Shown: positions 16,892 through 25,174, counted from the first letter of the stretch. The stretch: DNA of 64,000 bases from DATFQI01 sp963816955 (GCA_963816955.1 CAWFME010000007.1:310001-374000); one strand, 5' to 3'. Notes: generated from the sequence alone by a model not told the origin. A program made the numbers and translations.

Positions 16892-17974
16892 TCAGGCGGA
16901 GTGACGGACGCGGAAGCGACCAGGTTCCGCCGGGTCTCGATCGATGACTTGGACCGGGGCCCAGGCCCACTGCCAGACGGTGGTGTCCCCCGTCCTGGAG
17001 AATTGGATCCTTCCGCGGGTACCGTCGACGGCGACACGCGGCCAGCCTTCGGCGATCCGCGCTCGATCGGCGCCGTGCGAGCGCAGCAGATCGGCAAGCA
17101 CCAGGACGGCGTCATAGCCCTCGAAGCCGACGAAGGAGGGCGCGTCGGACAGCCGCTCGCGCAGAGCCGCCTCGACCCGTGCGCCGAGTGGGCCCAAGCG
17201 CTGCGGCAGGTAGCGCAAGAACGGGATCGCGGTGCCGTCCTCGCGCAGCAACCTGGTCCATTCGGGCAGCTCCGGCTGCCCGGCGGGAGCACCGATCATC
17301 ACTCGAGCGAGTCGCCGGTCGCGGCGGACGGCCTTGACGATCGGCACTGCCGGCTCCGGGTGCCCGACCAGCAGGAGAAGGGCGTCCGCGCGATTCGCGA
17401 TGAGCTCGTCGCCCACCGCGGCGGGTATGAGCGTGTCGAGCTCGATGACGGTGCCGCCGCGGGGGGTGAGGTGGTCCCGCAGGATGGCGGCCCCCGACTT
17501 CCAGTAGCGACCCGACTCGGCCGCGAGGGCGATTCGCTTGTGGCCCGCACCCAGAAGGAAGTCCCCATAGATCCGCCAACCGTGAGACTGCGCCGGGGCA
17601 AGGCGCGCGACCCAGTTCGTGGGCGCTTCGGTGAGCGCGTCGAGAACCGCGGACGAGCAGAGATAGGGCAGGCCGAGCGCGTGGGACCTCGCGGCAACGG
17701 TCGCGGCGACCACGCTGTGGTACTCGCCCGCCAGAGCGGCCACGCCGAGCCGGGCCAGCTCATCGACGGCCGCTGCGGCCTTCGCTGGATCGGCCGCGGT
17801 GTCGGAGATCACCAGTTCGAGCGGCCTGCCGGCGATGCCGCCGGCCTCGTTGACGTCGCGGACTGCCAGCTCGAGTCCGGCGAGCAGGTGGCGGCCTGCC
17901 TCGACCCAGCCAGGCCGAGTCAGCGGAACAAGAGCGCCGATCCGGACGGATGGCTCGTTGGTCCGCTGGTTCAT
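16892..17974 (-). CDS. Substrate-binding-like protein without a signal peptide (type I periplasmic-binding fold)
   Basis: This 360-residue protein has the LivJ/AmiC-like binding fold: VRIGALVPLTRPGWVEAGRH at the N-terminus, then NEAGGIAGRPLELVISD, VAALAGEYHSVVAATVAA, and FVGFEGYDAVLVLADLL near the end. ATG at 17974 overlaps the TGA of the upstream gene (ATGA), which fixes the start and shows there is no signal peptide. The domain should therefore stay in the cytoplasm, like AmiC-type amide sensors, and not feed an ABC importer. It is coupled to a small ABM-like protein and lies near the MocR gene; a role in sensing a small molecule is an inference. Confidence 0.85.
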   Translation of the reverse strand: MNQRTNEPSVRIGALVPLTRPGWVEAGRHLLAGLELAVRDVNEAGGIAGRPLELVISDTAADPAKAAAAVDELARLGVAALAGEYHSVVAATVAARSHALGLPYLCSSAVLDALTEAPTNWVARLAPAQSHGWRIYGDFLLGAGHKRIALAAESGRYWKSGAAILRDHLTPRGGTVIELDTLIPAAVGDELIANRADALLLLVGHPEPAVPIVKAVRRDRRLARVMIGAPAGQPELPEWTRLLREDGTAIPFLRYLPQRLGPLGARVEAALRERLSDAPSFVGFEGYDAVLVLADLLRSHGADRARIAEGWPRVAVDGTRGRIQFSRTGDTTVWQWAWAPVQVIDRDPAEPGRFRVRHSA

Positions 17975-18393
17975 CGGACCAGGCGCTCGAGGCATTCGAG
18001 GTAGCCGTCCCCGACCTCCAACACCTCGACGTGCTGCGGCGGCTGCAGGAAGCCTGCAGCCTCGATCGCCTCGACCGTTGCCAGGTAGTCGCGCGAGCGT
18101 TCCAGTGCCGCGACGGACTCGCGGCCGCCCCAGAACGTCATCACGACCCGCAGCTCGCCGGACGTCGCGAAGAGCACCCCGCAGAAACCTTGGTGGCGCT
18201 TGAACATCGGCAGCGACCGCGTGCGGGCGAACTCGTCGTATTCGGCGGCTCGCGACACATCGAGGCCCGTTCTCCAGATTCTTGCGACAAGTGGTTCGAT
18301 GAGGTTACCGAGTCTAGTGACCGCACCGTCGGTCGTTTGTCGCGTCCAGTTGCGACATCGACCGCGGCGGGTGGCGGCAGCACATGAGACCAT
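17971..18393 (-). CDS. Small ABM-like (antibiotic biosynthesis monooxygenase-fold) protein; start uncertain
   Basis: The conserved part, VARIWRTG...AEYDEFARTRSLPMFKRHQGF then GVLFATSGELRVVMTFWGG, resembles the ferredoxin-like ABM fold of small monooxygenases and stress proteins. The stop overlaps the start of the binding-protein gene by 4 bp, indicating translational coupling. The start is unclear: the only in-frame ATG upstream is at 18393, giving 140 residues with an atypical 35-residue N-terminus. A GTG at 18258 would remove the first beta strand. A start near 18300, possibly on a leaderless transcript, would fit the fold best but has no standard start codon. Confidence 0.6.
   Translation of the reverse strand: MVSCAAATRRGRCRNWTRQTTDGAVTRLGNLIEPLVARIWRTGLDVSRAAEYDEFARTRSLPMFKRHQGFCGVLFATSGELRVVMTFWGGRESVAALERSRDYLATVEAIEAAGFLQPPQHVEVLEVGDGYLECLERLVR
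18338..18357. promoter_or_regulatory. Inverted repeat TGTCGC-N8-GCGACA, candidate operator
   Basis: Perfect six-base arms TGTCGC and GCGACA separated by 8 bp lie between the ABM-like gene and the divergent acetyltransferase remnant. A third copy of the half-site (TTGCGACAAG) lies at 18282-18291. Repeated half-sites in an intergenic promoter region are typical of regulator binding. If translation of the ABM-like gene began at 18393 the site would be inside the coding region, which argues for a later start. Confidence 0.4.
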
Positions 18394-18399
18394 TGCCGG

Positions 18400-18787
18400 A
18401 TGCGCATCCGCGCCGGCGAGCCCGGCGACCGCGACCGCCTCGAGCCGCTCTGGCTGGCGGTCCATCACCAGCATGTCGCCTCGATGCCCGAGCTGGCGCC
18501 CTACGTCGGCGATGCGACGACGTCGGTGGCGCGCCGGACGCTCTATGTGGAGCTTCTCGCCAAGCCGGGCACGGTGCTGCTGGTGGCCGAGGACGACACC
18601 GGCGCGGGCGTCGGCTACGGCCTGGCGCACGTCATGCAGCGCGGCGAGACGTGGGTGGCGACACCTGGGTGACCGGCGAGCGTGTCGGGGAGATCGAATC
18701 GCAGAGCGTGCTTTCCGCCCATCGTGGCGGCGGCCTCGGCACCGAGCCTGGCTCTATCTCTCGCGCTTCGACGGACGCGCCGGCTGA
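18400..18787 (+). pseudogene. Broken GNAT-family N-acetyltransferase
   Basis: The first frame (18400-18672) encodes a normal acetyltransferase N-terminus, MRIRAGEPGDRDRLEPLWLA...VLLVAEDDTGAGVGYGLAHV. Near 18658 a one-base loss moves the continuation (DTWVTGERVGEIESQSVL then HRGGGLGT, the acetyl-CoA P-loop) to another frame. Immediately after GLGT the sequence jumps to a third frame reading WLYLSRFDGR, the usual last strand, so the roughly 40 residues between have been deleted. The gene is clearly non-functional. Confidence 0.8.
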
Positions 18788-18891
18788 CCACGTTCGCCGC
18801 GGCATGCCAGCACGGTCGCTCGCGTCATGCCGCCGCGGCGGCTGAGCGCGGGCTGCAGGCAGTCGAGCGAGTCCTCGACCGTCGCGCGCGC

Positions 18892-19262
18892 TCAGGCGAA
18901 CCGCCGAGCGATGCCCGGGTAGTCGAGGATGAGGCCTGACGCGTCGAACTCGAGCACTGCCGCGAACGCGTCCTCGGAGGTGTAGTCGAACCGGCCGTCG
19001 TCACGCAGGCGATAGCTCTGGTCGAGCCGCGTGACGGTGAGGTCGAGTGCGTGCACGAATGCGGCCGGGGCGGCGACGGTCTCCCCGAGCGGCAGCTCGA
19101 GACGGTGGATGGGGAACGTGTTGGTGCACGCTGCCGCCTCTATGTCGACGTCCGTTCACATCGTCGAGCTCCGGGACGTGACGACCCTCGACCGTCCAAG
19201 AGCCCTCGCCGTCGGACTCCAGGACGGTCTCGCGCGGGCCGACGAGCGTGTGCTGTGCCGCC
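18892..19262 (-). pseudogene. Broken putative glycolipid-binding protein (PF06475-like)
   Basis: Read on the minus strand, one frame gives LVGPRETVLESDGEGSWTVE then GRHVPELDD. After a single-base shift near 19150 a second frame gives VDIEAAACTNTFPIHRLELP, VHALDLTVTRLDQSYRL, FDYTSEDAFAAVLEFDASGL and ILDYPGIARRFA to the stop at 18892. The order matches the putative glycolipid-binding family. The N-terminal third is absent, replaced by unrelated sequence next to the STAS terminator, so the gene is both truncated and frameshifted. Confidence 0.65.
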
Positions 19263-19293
19263 AAACGCGTCCTGTCTCCCCGATCGCCACGGA

Positions 19294-19318
19294 AAAGGCC
19301 CCACGAAGGTGGGCCTTT
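19294..19318 (-). terminator. Rho-independent terminator downstream of the first STAS gene
   Basis: AAAGGCCC and GGGCCTTT form an 8-bp stem, and on the minus strand the stem is followed by TTTTCC. It lies 30 bp beyond the STAS stop, so it would end that transcript. The second STAS copy lacks it. Confidence 0.7.
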
Positions 19319-19347
19319 GGCGCTGTGCAGGCGCGAACGAGCTCCCT

Positions 19348-19737
19348 TCAGCCGCCGACATGGGCGATGGCGGCGTCGCGACCTGCGAAGATCGCCAGCG
19401 CTTGAGGCATGCCGGTGATCTCGAGCACGAGTTGTGCGTAGGAGCCGGGCGTGACGACGAGGGCGAAATGGCCAGTGGCGTGCAGCCGGCTGCGGGCATG
19501 CACGACCGCCGCCAGGCCGATCGAATCCATGAAGGTGACGTCGCGCAGGTCCACGACGATCCTCGTCGTGCCGGAGTCGATGGCCGTCTCGAGGCGCTTT
19601 CGCAGTTCGGGCGCGGTCGCCAGATCGAGCTCGCCCGAGACCGTGAGCACGAGCCCGCCGGGAAGTGGCTCTTCGGCAAGGCCGAACGGGGGCCACTCAT
19701 CTGTGGTCGTCGCGATGAGAGGTGCAACATTGCTCAT
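19348..19737 (-). CDS. STAS-domain anti-sigma factor antagonist, copy 1
   Basis: This 129-residue protein has the STAS fold of SpoIIAA/RsbV-type antagonists: LVLTVSGELDLATAPELRKR, then IVVDLRDVTFMDSIGLAAVV with the phosphorylatable serine at residue 72. Such proteins release sigma factors by binding anti-sigma kinases; the SigB/F-type sigma gene at 21247-21996 is a possible end target but no anti-sigma kinase lies nearby. It is nearly identical to the copy at 38713-39108, differing mainly at the C-terminus (AHVGG versus AHIASPS). Confidence 0.92.
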   Translation of the reverse strand: MSNVAPLIATTTDEWPPFGLAEEPLPGGLVLTVSGELDLATAPELRKRLETAIDSGTTRIVVDLRDVTFMDSIGLAAVVHARSRLHATGHFALVVTPGSYAQLVLEITGMPQALAIFAGRDAAIAHVGG

Positions 19738-20010
19738 GTGTTGATCTACGGCGCGTTCGGCGCCGAGCTTGAGTCACAGCGGGTGGCCTGGCGGGATGTA
19801 CGGCGGCGATCCTGCGCGCCGAGCCTCAAGGTCTCGATGACGACCGACGCGACTCTCCAGCGGCTGATCGGCAGCCGTTCCGCGCCAGGTTCCACCTCCG
19901 CGGCCGCGAGGCCGCGACGGTCGAGCTGCGCAGCATGGAGGCCATACGTCGACACGCCGAGGAGTTGCTCGCCAAACGGCTCGCTCCGGCGGCGCCCCAC
20001 TAGGACGGCA
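19357..20010. repeat. Segmental duplication, copy A (STAS gene plus divergent DUF4186 remnant)
   Basis: From about 19357 to 19865 this segment matches 38733 to about 39235 with few mismatches. The match includes the whole STAS gene and the 100-bp divergent promoter region. Similarity resumes at about 19957 (GAGGAGTTGCTCGCC) against about 39243. Copy B lacks the roughly 85 bp between. The two copies have the same orientation and lie about 19 kb apart. Confidence 0.85.
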
Positions 20011-20032
20011 AGCAGCCGCCGTCTCGACGGCA
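19837..20032 (+). pseudogene. DUF4186-family remnant, copy A
   Basis: ATG at 19837 opens MTTDATLQRLIGSR. A one-base loss near 19880 then moves the frame to FRARFHLRGREAATVELRS, MEAIRRHAEELLAKRLAPAA, PH and a TAG at about 20000 where copy B has AAG. These segments match the N-terminal half of the DUF4186 family. The C-terminal half is not recognisable after 20032. It diverges from STAS copy 1. Confidence 0.65.
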
Positions 20033-20444
20033 TCGCGAACCAGCTCGCCAAGTACCGGTACATGACGGGAGGGCGGGCGCAACTGCCGGTGACGCTCCGG
20101 CTAGACAACGGCGCCGGCGCCGGGTTCGGCTCTCAGCACTCGCGGCCCGTCGAGAACTGGTTCCTCGACTTGCCACGCCTGAGAGCGCTGAATCGCAGCG
20201 GGTGCGCCTGGATCGCTCCGGCTGGGGCCGGGCGGCCGCAGGGGTCCAATTGTCGGCCCAGTTTTGGACCCCCAAATGGCCCCGCCCTCCTAGCCGGGAC
20301 ACATGATTCATCGTCGGCTGACGGGCCTATCGGCTGGCCCCCGCGCGGCAGGCGAGCTCCCATGCGCGCTCGGCCAACTCTGGGACTCCCGTGACGAGTT
20401 CGGCGAAGAACGGATCGTCGGTCGTGCCGTGATCGTGCCCTCGG
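20033..20444. other. Gene-poor stretch of decayed sequence
   Basis: No credible complete gene is seen on either strand; the open frames lack family signatures. On the minus strand a short readable segment, DDPFFAELVTGVPELAERAW ending at about 20330, could be the tail of a lost gene. A 19-bp stretch starting at 20210 (GGATCGCTCCGGCTGGGGC) recurs exactly at 51234, just before the repeat leader of the YciI gene. Confidence 0.4.
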
Positions 20445-20801
20445 CGGCTCGTCCTCGTCCACGTACGAGTGCCGGCCGTCGTCGCCGGCTACAGCGCCAC
20501 GGCGCCGGACGCCGCAGCGCTCATCGCGTCGCAGGCGGAAGCTCAGGCCGAGCGCGCTGCAGGCGCCGTACGCGAGCTCGCCGCGGCGCTCGCCTCCGAG
20601 CACATCGCGCCCGCGGAGGTCCGATTGGTCAGCGGACCGCCCGGGCCGGAGCTGGAGCGCGTCGCGGACGACGAAAGTGCGGCGCTGGTCGCCGTCGGAG
20701 CCCCGCACCGCGGAACGCTGGCCGCCGCACTGGGGGGCGCGAGCTCACGGCACGTGATCCGGCACGGCGGCCGTCCCGTGCTCGTCTGTCCCCGCGGTTG
20801 A
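20445..20801 (+). pseudogene. Universal stress protein fragment (N-terminus missing)
   Basis: The frame reads RLVLVHVRVPAVVAGY, a long helix, then VRLVSGPPGPELERVADDES and the ATP-loop-like VGAPHRGTLAAALGGASSRH followed by VIRHGGRPVLVCPRG. This is the USP fold from strand 2 onward. The first strand with its ILVAVDGS-type motif is absent because the upstream sequence is unrelated. Translation could start at GTG 20469, but the product would lack part of the nucleotide site. Confidence 0.65.
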
Positions 20802-20904
20802 CCCCGGGGCGAGCGTGGCCCCGCGTTGCGCGGGCCGCGAAGGTGCGTCGGTGGACTTACGGGGCGGACACCGTGAGGCCACGCCTGGGGTAGCCGCGCG
20901 GCCG

Positions 20905-21240
20905 ATGCCCGCGACCGACCCCATCGGAAGGCATGCCCTCCGGCAGTTCGCGAGGGCGCTGCCGGCTCTGATCCTCGCGCTGGTGCTCGCCGGCTGCGCG
21001 AGCGGCGCCGAGGACAACGCGGTGGAGGCGGCCGAGCAGAATCAGGTCGAGTTGGGCGGTGTGCACTACCGAGTCGTCCTGTTTCGCGAGCTCGACGTGT
21101 TCACCAGCCCCGACGCCGCGTTGTGGACCGGCGGACCGCCACGCAGGGGCGCCGGCCTTTACACGGTCGTGCTGCGCGCCTGCGGGGTCGGTGACGATCC
21201 GGCGCGTCCGTTGGTCGCAACGGCTGCGAGCCCGTGTCCC
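20905..21240 (+). pseudogene. Truncated lipoprotein gene
   Basis: ATG at 20905 opens a 20-residue signal peptide ending in the lipobox ALVLAGC, followed by QNQVELGGVHYRVVLFRELD and GAGLYTVVLRACGVGDDPAR. The family-like sequence stops near 21215. The frame stays open only because it runs antisense through the sigma factor gene. The original C-terminal half appears lost at the junction with that gene. Confidence 0.6.
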
Positions 21241-21246
21241 CGACCA

Positions 21247-21996
21247 TCAGTGGGGCGACGCGAGCTGCGCGAGCGCACCGGCGGACCGAGGCTCGAGCAT
21301 CGCCTTGAGCGCGTGCAGCGCGCCGTCGACGAGCTTCGACGCATGCGAGGGACTCACACCGATCCGTGCGGCCACTTCGCGCATCGTGAGCTCATCTTCG
21401 TAGCGCAGGCGCACCGCTTCGTCCGCCGGCGGCTCGAGCGCTGCCAGCGCCTGGTCGAGCTCGTCGCGCAGCTCGGCACGACGATAGCCGTCGTCCTCGT
21501 CGCCGAGCCGCTCCCCGAGAGGCGACGCGAGCTCGTCGTCCTGCACCGGGGCATCGAGCGAGACCGGCGCGAGCGCAGCACGCGCCGCGCGGGCCTCCAG
21601 CACCCGTTCGGGCGTCCAGCCGAGGCGCTCGGCCAGGTCACCGGGGGACGGCGACCGGCCGGTGGCGGCGGCGAACTCCAGCTCGGCCTCGCGCGTGGCG
21701 AGATACGACTCCTGCAGCCGGCGCGGAACGTGCGCCGCCCAGCGGGTCGTGCGGAAGTGGCGGCGGAGCTCCCCGAGTATCGTCGGCACTGCGAAGGTGG
21801 TGAAGGCGGTGCCGTGGGCGGGGTCGTAACGTTGGGCGGCCTGCACGAGCCCCACGGCGGCGACCTGCTCGAGGTCCTCGAGCAGGTCCTGGTCACCGCG
21901 CGCGTAGCGGCGGGCCAGCCGATGCGCCAGCGGCCGGTGAGCGAGGATCAGGGCGTCGGGGTGGGCGCGGCGATGATGGGGTGCATCGACGAGCAT
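21247..21996 (-). CDS. Sigma-70 family RNA polymerase sigma factor (SigB/SigF/SigG type)
   Basis: This 249-residue protein has sigma region 2 (LAHRLARRYARGDQDLLEDL, EQVAAVGLVQAAQRYDP, FTTFAVPTILGELRRHFR), region 3 (VPRRLQESYLATRE) and a region 4 HTH (LTMREVAARIGVSPSHASKL). Region 2-3-4 order and length place it with stress and sporulation-type alternative sigma factors. In actinobacteria these are controlled by anti-sigma kinases and STAS antagonists, two of which are in this window. Confidence 0.93.
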   Translation of the reverse strand: MLVDAPHHRRAHPDALILAHRPLAHRLARRYARGDQDLLEDLEQVAAVGLVQAAQRYDPAHGTAFTTFAVPTILGELRRHFRTTRWAAHVPRRLQESYLATREAELEFAAATGRSPSPGDLAERLGWTPERVLEARAARAALAPVSLDAPVQDDELASPLGERLGDEDDGYRRAELRDELDQALAALEPPADEAVRLRYEDELTMREVAARIGVSPSHASKLVDGALHALKAMLEPRSAGALAQLASPH

Positions 21997-22073
21997 GCCG
22001 TGATCGTGTCAGCGACCGGGCGGCGCTTCCATGCGCGACGGCCACCATCCGGCGACCATCGAGCCACCATCGC

Positions 22074-22655
22074 TCAGCCGCCGCGGACGTCCGGCCCGCT
22101 CCCGTCGTAGCGGTCGGCGAACCGCTTGAGCCCCTGCACCACCTCGCCGTCGAGCCGCGAGCAGCCCAGGAGACGTCCCCATGCCGTCGCGGCGACGGTG
22201 AACGCCATCCCGGTCGCGTCCGGGACGAGCGCCCGGCGCGGCCCAGACCGCGCGAACGTCCGCTGCAGCAGCGCGACATCGCGGGCCGGCAGACGCCGGT
22301 CGTACTGGATGACCACGACACCGCGGCGCAGGGCGCCGACGAGGCGCTCGCGCGGCTGCGGGCGGCTGTAGACACCTCCCGCCAGAGGCCTGGACGGAGG
22401 CCCGAACACCGGAGGACGGCTCACATCGGCCGACTTGCCGCGCGGATCCTCGATCACGCATCCGGACTCGACCACGGCCGCGAGCGGGTCGACCGCGCGC
22501 CGCGGGGACCGCTCGACCTCCAGCGACCGCAGCACCAGTACGACCAAAGCGGCGGCGAGGACACCGGCAAGCACCCATGCCGCGGTATAGCGGATGAGCG
22601 CCTGCCGGCTCGTGCGCAGGTCGCGGCCGTCGCGACCGGTCACGTCAGGGTGCAT
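22074..22655 (-). CDS. DUF3105-family membrane-anchored protein, copy 1
   Basis: This 193-residue protein has one N-terminal membrane segment (AAWVLAGVLAAALVVLVLRSL, residues about 25-45) and an extracytoplasmic domain with GVYSRPQPRERLVGALRRGV and VVIQYDRRLPARDVALLQ, typical of DUF3105. The function of the family is unknown. A paralogue with the same layout lies at 30952-31530. The start at 22655 gives the full TM; it is divergent from the histidine kinase gene 31 bp away. Confidence 0.82.
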   Translation of the reverse strand: MHPDVTGRDGRDLRTSRQALIRYTAAWVLAGVLAAALVVLVLRSLEVERSPRRAVDPLAAVVESGCVIEDPRGKSADVSRPPVFGPPSRPLAGGVYSRPQPRERLVGALRRGVVVIQYDRRLPARDVALLQRTFARSGPRRALVPDATGMAFTVAATAWGRLLGCSRLDGEVVQGLKRFADRYDGSGPDVRGG

Positions 22656-22686
22656 GGGAAACCGGCGCCCCCACGCTGGGTAGCGT

Positions 22687-23715
22687 GTGCCTCGTGTTGC
22701 GCCCCGTGCGATCGCACCGAGACGAGTGACCGAGCTCCAGCCCCGACCCACGCGCATACCCACGCGAGGGTTCATCCCGCTGTTCTGGCGGCTGTTCATC
22801 CCCAACGCGACGGTGCTCGCGACCGCGTGCGTCGTGCTGATCGTGGAGCCGGCCAACGGCCGGATCCCCGCGCTCGTCGGCGGGCTGGTGCTGATGCTGA
22901 CCGTCAATCTGCTGCTGATGCGGCGCGCCGTGGCGCCGCTCGCGCGGCTGATGGGAGCGATGGAGGAGGTCGATCCGCTCGAGCCCGGACGGCGCCTCTC
23001 GACCGAGACCGCCGAGTCCGAGGTGACCGCGCTGACCGAGAGCTTCAACCGCATGCTCGAGCGCCTCGAGAGCGAGCGGCGCGCGAGCGGTCAGCGGGCA
23101 CTGGCGGCCCAGGAGGACGAGCGCCGTCGCGTGGCGGCCGAGCTGCATGACGAGATCGGCCAGCAGCTCACCGCGCTGGTGCTGCAACTCGACCGCCTCA
23201 CGCGCAATGCCTCCGACGACCTCAAGCCCTCGCTCGGCGAGACGACGGCCGCGGCGAAGCAGACGCTCGAGGACGTGCGAACGCTCGCGCACCGCTTGCG
23301 TCCGGAGGTGCTCGACGAGCTCGGGTTGGTGCCGGCGGTCCGCAACCTGTGCGATCGCATCGGGAACGGCACGGGGTTGGTGGTGCATCGGACGCTGCCC
23401 CAGGGGTTGCCGGGGCTCAGCGCCGAGGCGGAGCTCGTGATCTACCGGGTCGCCCAGGAGAGCCTTACGAATGTCGTCCGCCACGCCAGGGCGACGGCGG
23501 CCCGGGTCACGATCGAAGGCGCCGATGACGGCGTGCAGCTGACGGTCACCGACGACGGCGTCGGACTGGATCCCGGGATGCACGAGGCGGAGGGCGGTGG
23601 GCTCAGGAGCCTGCGGGAGCGGGCGCTGACGATCGATGCCAAGCTGCGGGTCGGGCCGGGCACCCCGTCGGGGACAGAAGTGGCGTTGTGGGTGCCGGTC
23701 CGGAACGCTGATTGA
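22687..23715 (+). CDS. NarL-type sensor histidine kinase
   Basis: This 342-residue kinase has two N-terminal membrane segments (residues about 35-80), a HAMP-like region, a HisKA_3 dimerisation helix with the phospho-accepting histidine in RRVAAELHDEIGQQLTALVL near residue 153, and an HATPase domain (SLTNVVRHARA near 262, VTDDGVGLDPG near 288, GGLRSLRERA near 304). It lacks a recognised sensor domain, so the signal is probably sensed through the membrane part. GTG at 22687 is the longest start; GTG near 22727 is an alternative. The response regulator follows 3 bp later. Confidence 0.93.
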   Translation: MPRVAPRAIAPRRVTELQPRPTRIPTRGFIPLFWRLFIPNATVLATACVVLIVEPANGRIPALVGGLVLMLTVNLLLMRRAVAPLARLMGAMEEVDPLEPGRRLSTETAESEVTALTESFNRMLERLESERRASGQRALAAQEDERRRVAAELHDEIGQQLTALVLQLDRLTRNASDDLKPSLGETTAAAKQTLEDVRTLAHRLRPEVLDELGLVPAVRNLCDRIGNGTGLVVHRTLPQGLPGLSAEAELVIYRVAQESLTNVVRHARATAARVTIEGADDGVQLTVTDDGVGLDPGMHEAEGGGLRSLRERALTIDAKLRVGPGTPSGTEVALWVPVRNAD

Positions 23716-23718
23716 CCG

Positions 23719-24366
23719 ATGCCGATCAGGATCCTCATCGCCGATGACCACACCCTCGTGCGCGCGGGTCTGCGCCGCATCCTCGAGGACGAGGTCGACT
23801 TCGAGGTCGTGTCCGAGGCCGCGGACGGCGCCGAAGCCGTGTCGGCAGCGCTGGCCAGGGAGTTCGACGTCGCGATCCTCGACATCTCGATGCCCAAGCT
23901 GACCGGTCTGCAGGCGGCGCGACGCATCCTCGAGAACCGGCCCGACGTCAAGGTCCTGATGCTCTCGATGCACGACAACGAGGAGTTCCTCTTCGAGGCG
24001 CTGCGGGCCGGCGCATCCGGCTACGTCCTGAAGTCGTCCGCCGAATCCGACCTCGTCCGCGCCTGCCGGACGGCGATGCGCGGAGAGTCGTTCCTCTACC
24101 CGAAGGCCGTCGGGGCGCTCGTGCGCGACTATCTCGGGCGCGTCGATCGCGGCGAGCTCCATCCAGCCGACGTCCTGAGCCCGCGGGAGACGGAGATCGT
24201 CAAGCTGATCGCGGAGGGACACACCAGCCGCGAGATCGCCGACATCCTCATGATCAGCGCCAACACGGTGGAGCGCCACCGCCACAACGTGCTCGAGAAG
24301 CTCGAGCTCCGCGACCGCGTCGCCCTGACGCTCTACGCCGTCCGTCGCGGCCTGGTCGAGCCCTGA
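23719..24366 (+). CDS. NarL/FixJ-family response regulator
   Basis: This 215-residue protein has a receiver domain with phospho-acceptor aspartate in VAILDISMPKLTGL near residue 54, the acidic pair IADDHTLV near 9, and a conserved lysine in GYVLKSSAE near 106. A C-terminal LuxR-type HTH follows (LSPRETEIVKLIAEG, TSREIADILMISANTVERHR, residues about 150-195). It is in an operon with the kinase at 22687-23715 and is its evident partner. The downstream Crp-like gene is convergent. Confidence 0.95.
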   Translation: MPIRILIADDHTLVRAGLRRILEDEVDFEVVSEAADGAEAVSAALAREFDVAILDISMPKLTGLQAARRILENRPDVKVLMLSMHDNEEFLFEALRAGASGYVLKSSAESDLVRACRTAMRGESFLYPKAVGALVRDYLGRVDRGELHPADVLSPRETEIVKLIAEGHTSREIADILMISANTVERHRHNVLEKLELRDRVALTLYAVRRGLVEP

Positions 24367-24403
24367 TCGCCGGCAATGCTCCGGCCGCGGGCGATGTTGG
24401 TGC

Positions 24404-25174
24404 TCACGCGACATCACGCATCGCTGTCTCGACCTCGGGCGGAAGCTCCGCGGCGAGAACCAACTGGCGGTCGTGCGCACGCACGAGGCCGCGGTCGCGC
24501 AGACGCGCGAGCGCAGTCGAGACCGAGGGCCGCTGAGCGCCCGCCAGACGAGCGATCGTCTCGTGCGTGAGCGGCATGCCGACGTGGATGCCCTCGAGCG
24601 AGACCCGGCCCCAGCGCCCGGCCAACACCCGCAGCAGCACCAGCAGGCGCACGTCGAGCCGGCGGATGCCGCAGACGCAGCGGAGCATCGCCAGGTGGCG
24701 CGAGCGGCGGATCGTCCGCGCGAGCAGCTCGTCGACCAGCTCGGGCCAGCGCACGGACGTGGCGATCAGCCGCCCGTCGAGCTGCGCGAGCTGCAGTCGC
24801 TCGAGCGCATGCCACTCCGACGCGCCGGAAAAGCCCTCGGCCTCCTCCCAGGGACGGAGCACGTCCTCCGGGCCGAGCAGCTCGGTCGACCAGCGATCGC
24901 CGACGCGACAGTCGCGCAGGATCGCCCCCTCCAGTACCAGATAGGCGACCGGGCGAGCCTCCGTCTGCGGGAGCCAGGGCCCCCGCGGCACACGCTGCAC
25001 CGGCACGACGAGCATACGCCGCGCGAGCTCGCGCTGGCGCGGTGGAATGCGCGCGGCGAGCTCCGGATCTGCGTCGAGCAGGTGAGCGACCCGTCGCGGC
25101 TCGCCGCTCGGACCGCGCGACCAGCGCATTCCGGGGAGCTCGAGGACGTTCCCGGGTGCGGCGGTCGGAGGCAT
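24404..25174 (-). CDS. Crp/Fnr-like transcriptional regulator, copy 1
   Basis: This 256-residue protein has a cupin-like N-terminal sensor (VAYLVLEGAILRDCRV, STELLGPEDVLRPWEE) and a C-terminal winged helix (MPLTHETIARLAGAQRPSVS then TALARLRDRGLV near residues 205-235). The cyclic-nucleotide phosphate-binding signature of true CRP is not evident, so the ligand is unknown. A diverged, frameshifted homologue is at 36297-37037. It is divergent from the RTX-like protein gene, with 206 bp between them. Confidence 0.88.
   Translation of the reverse strand: MPPTAAPGNVLELPGMRWSRGPSGEPRRVAHLLDADPELAARIPPRQRELARRMLVVPVQRVPRGPWLPQTEARPVAYLVLEGAILRDCRVGDRWSTELLGPEDVLRPWEEAEGFSGASEWHALERLQLAQLDGRLIATSVRWPELVDELLARTIRRSRHLAMLRCVCGIRRLDVRLLVLLRVLAGRWGRVSLEGIHVGMPLTHETIARLAGAQRPSVSTALARLRDRGLVRAHDRQLVLAAELPPEVETAMRDVA

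Noticed and set aside
19741..19836. Reading the duplicated 19.4 and 38.7 kb segments as a mobile element
   Set aside because: There are no terminal inverted repeats, target duplications or transposase; a segmental duplication explains them.
21241..22110. Continuation of the lipoprotein frame over 870 bp
   Set aside because: It is antisense to the sigma factor gene, which has clear regions 2-4; only the first part of the frame is lipoprotein-like.
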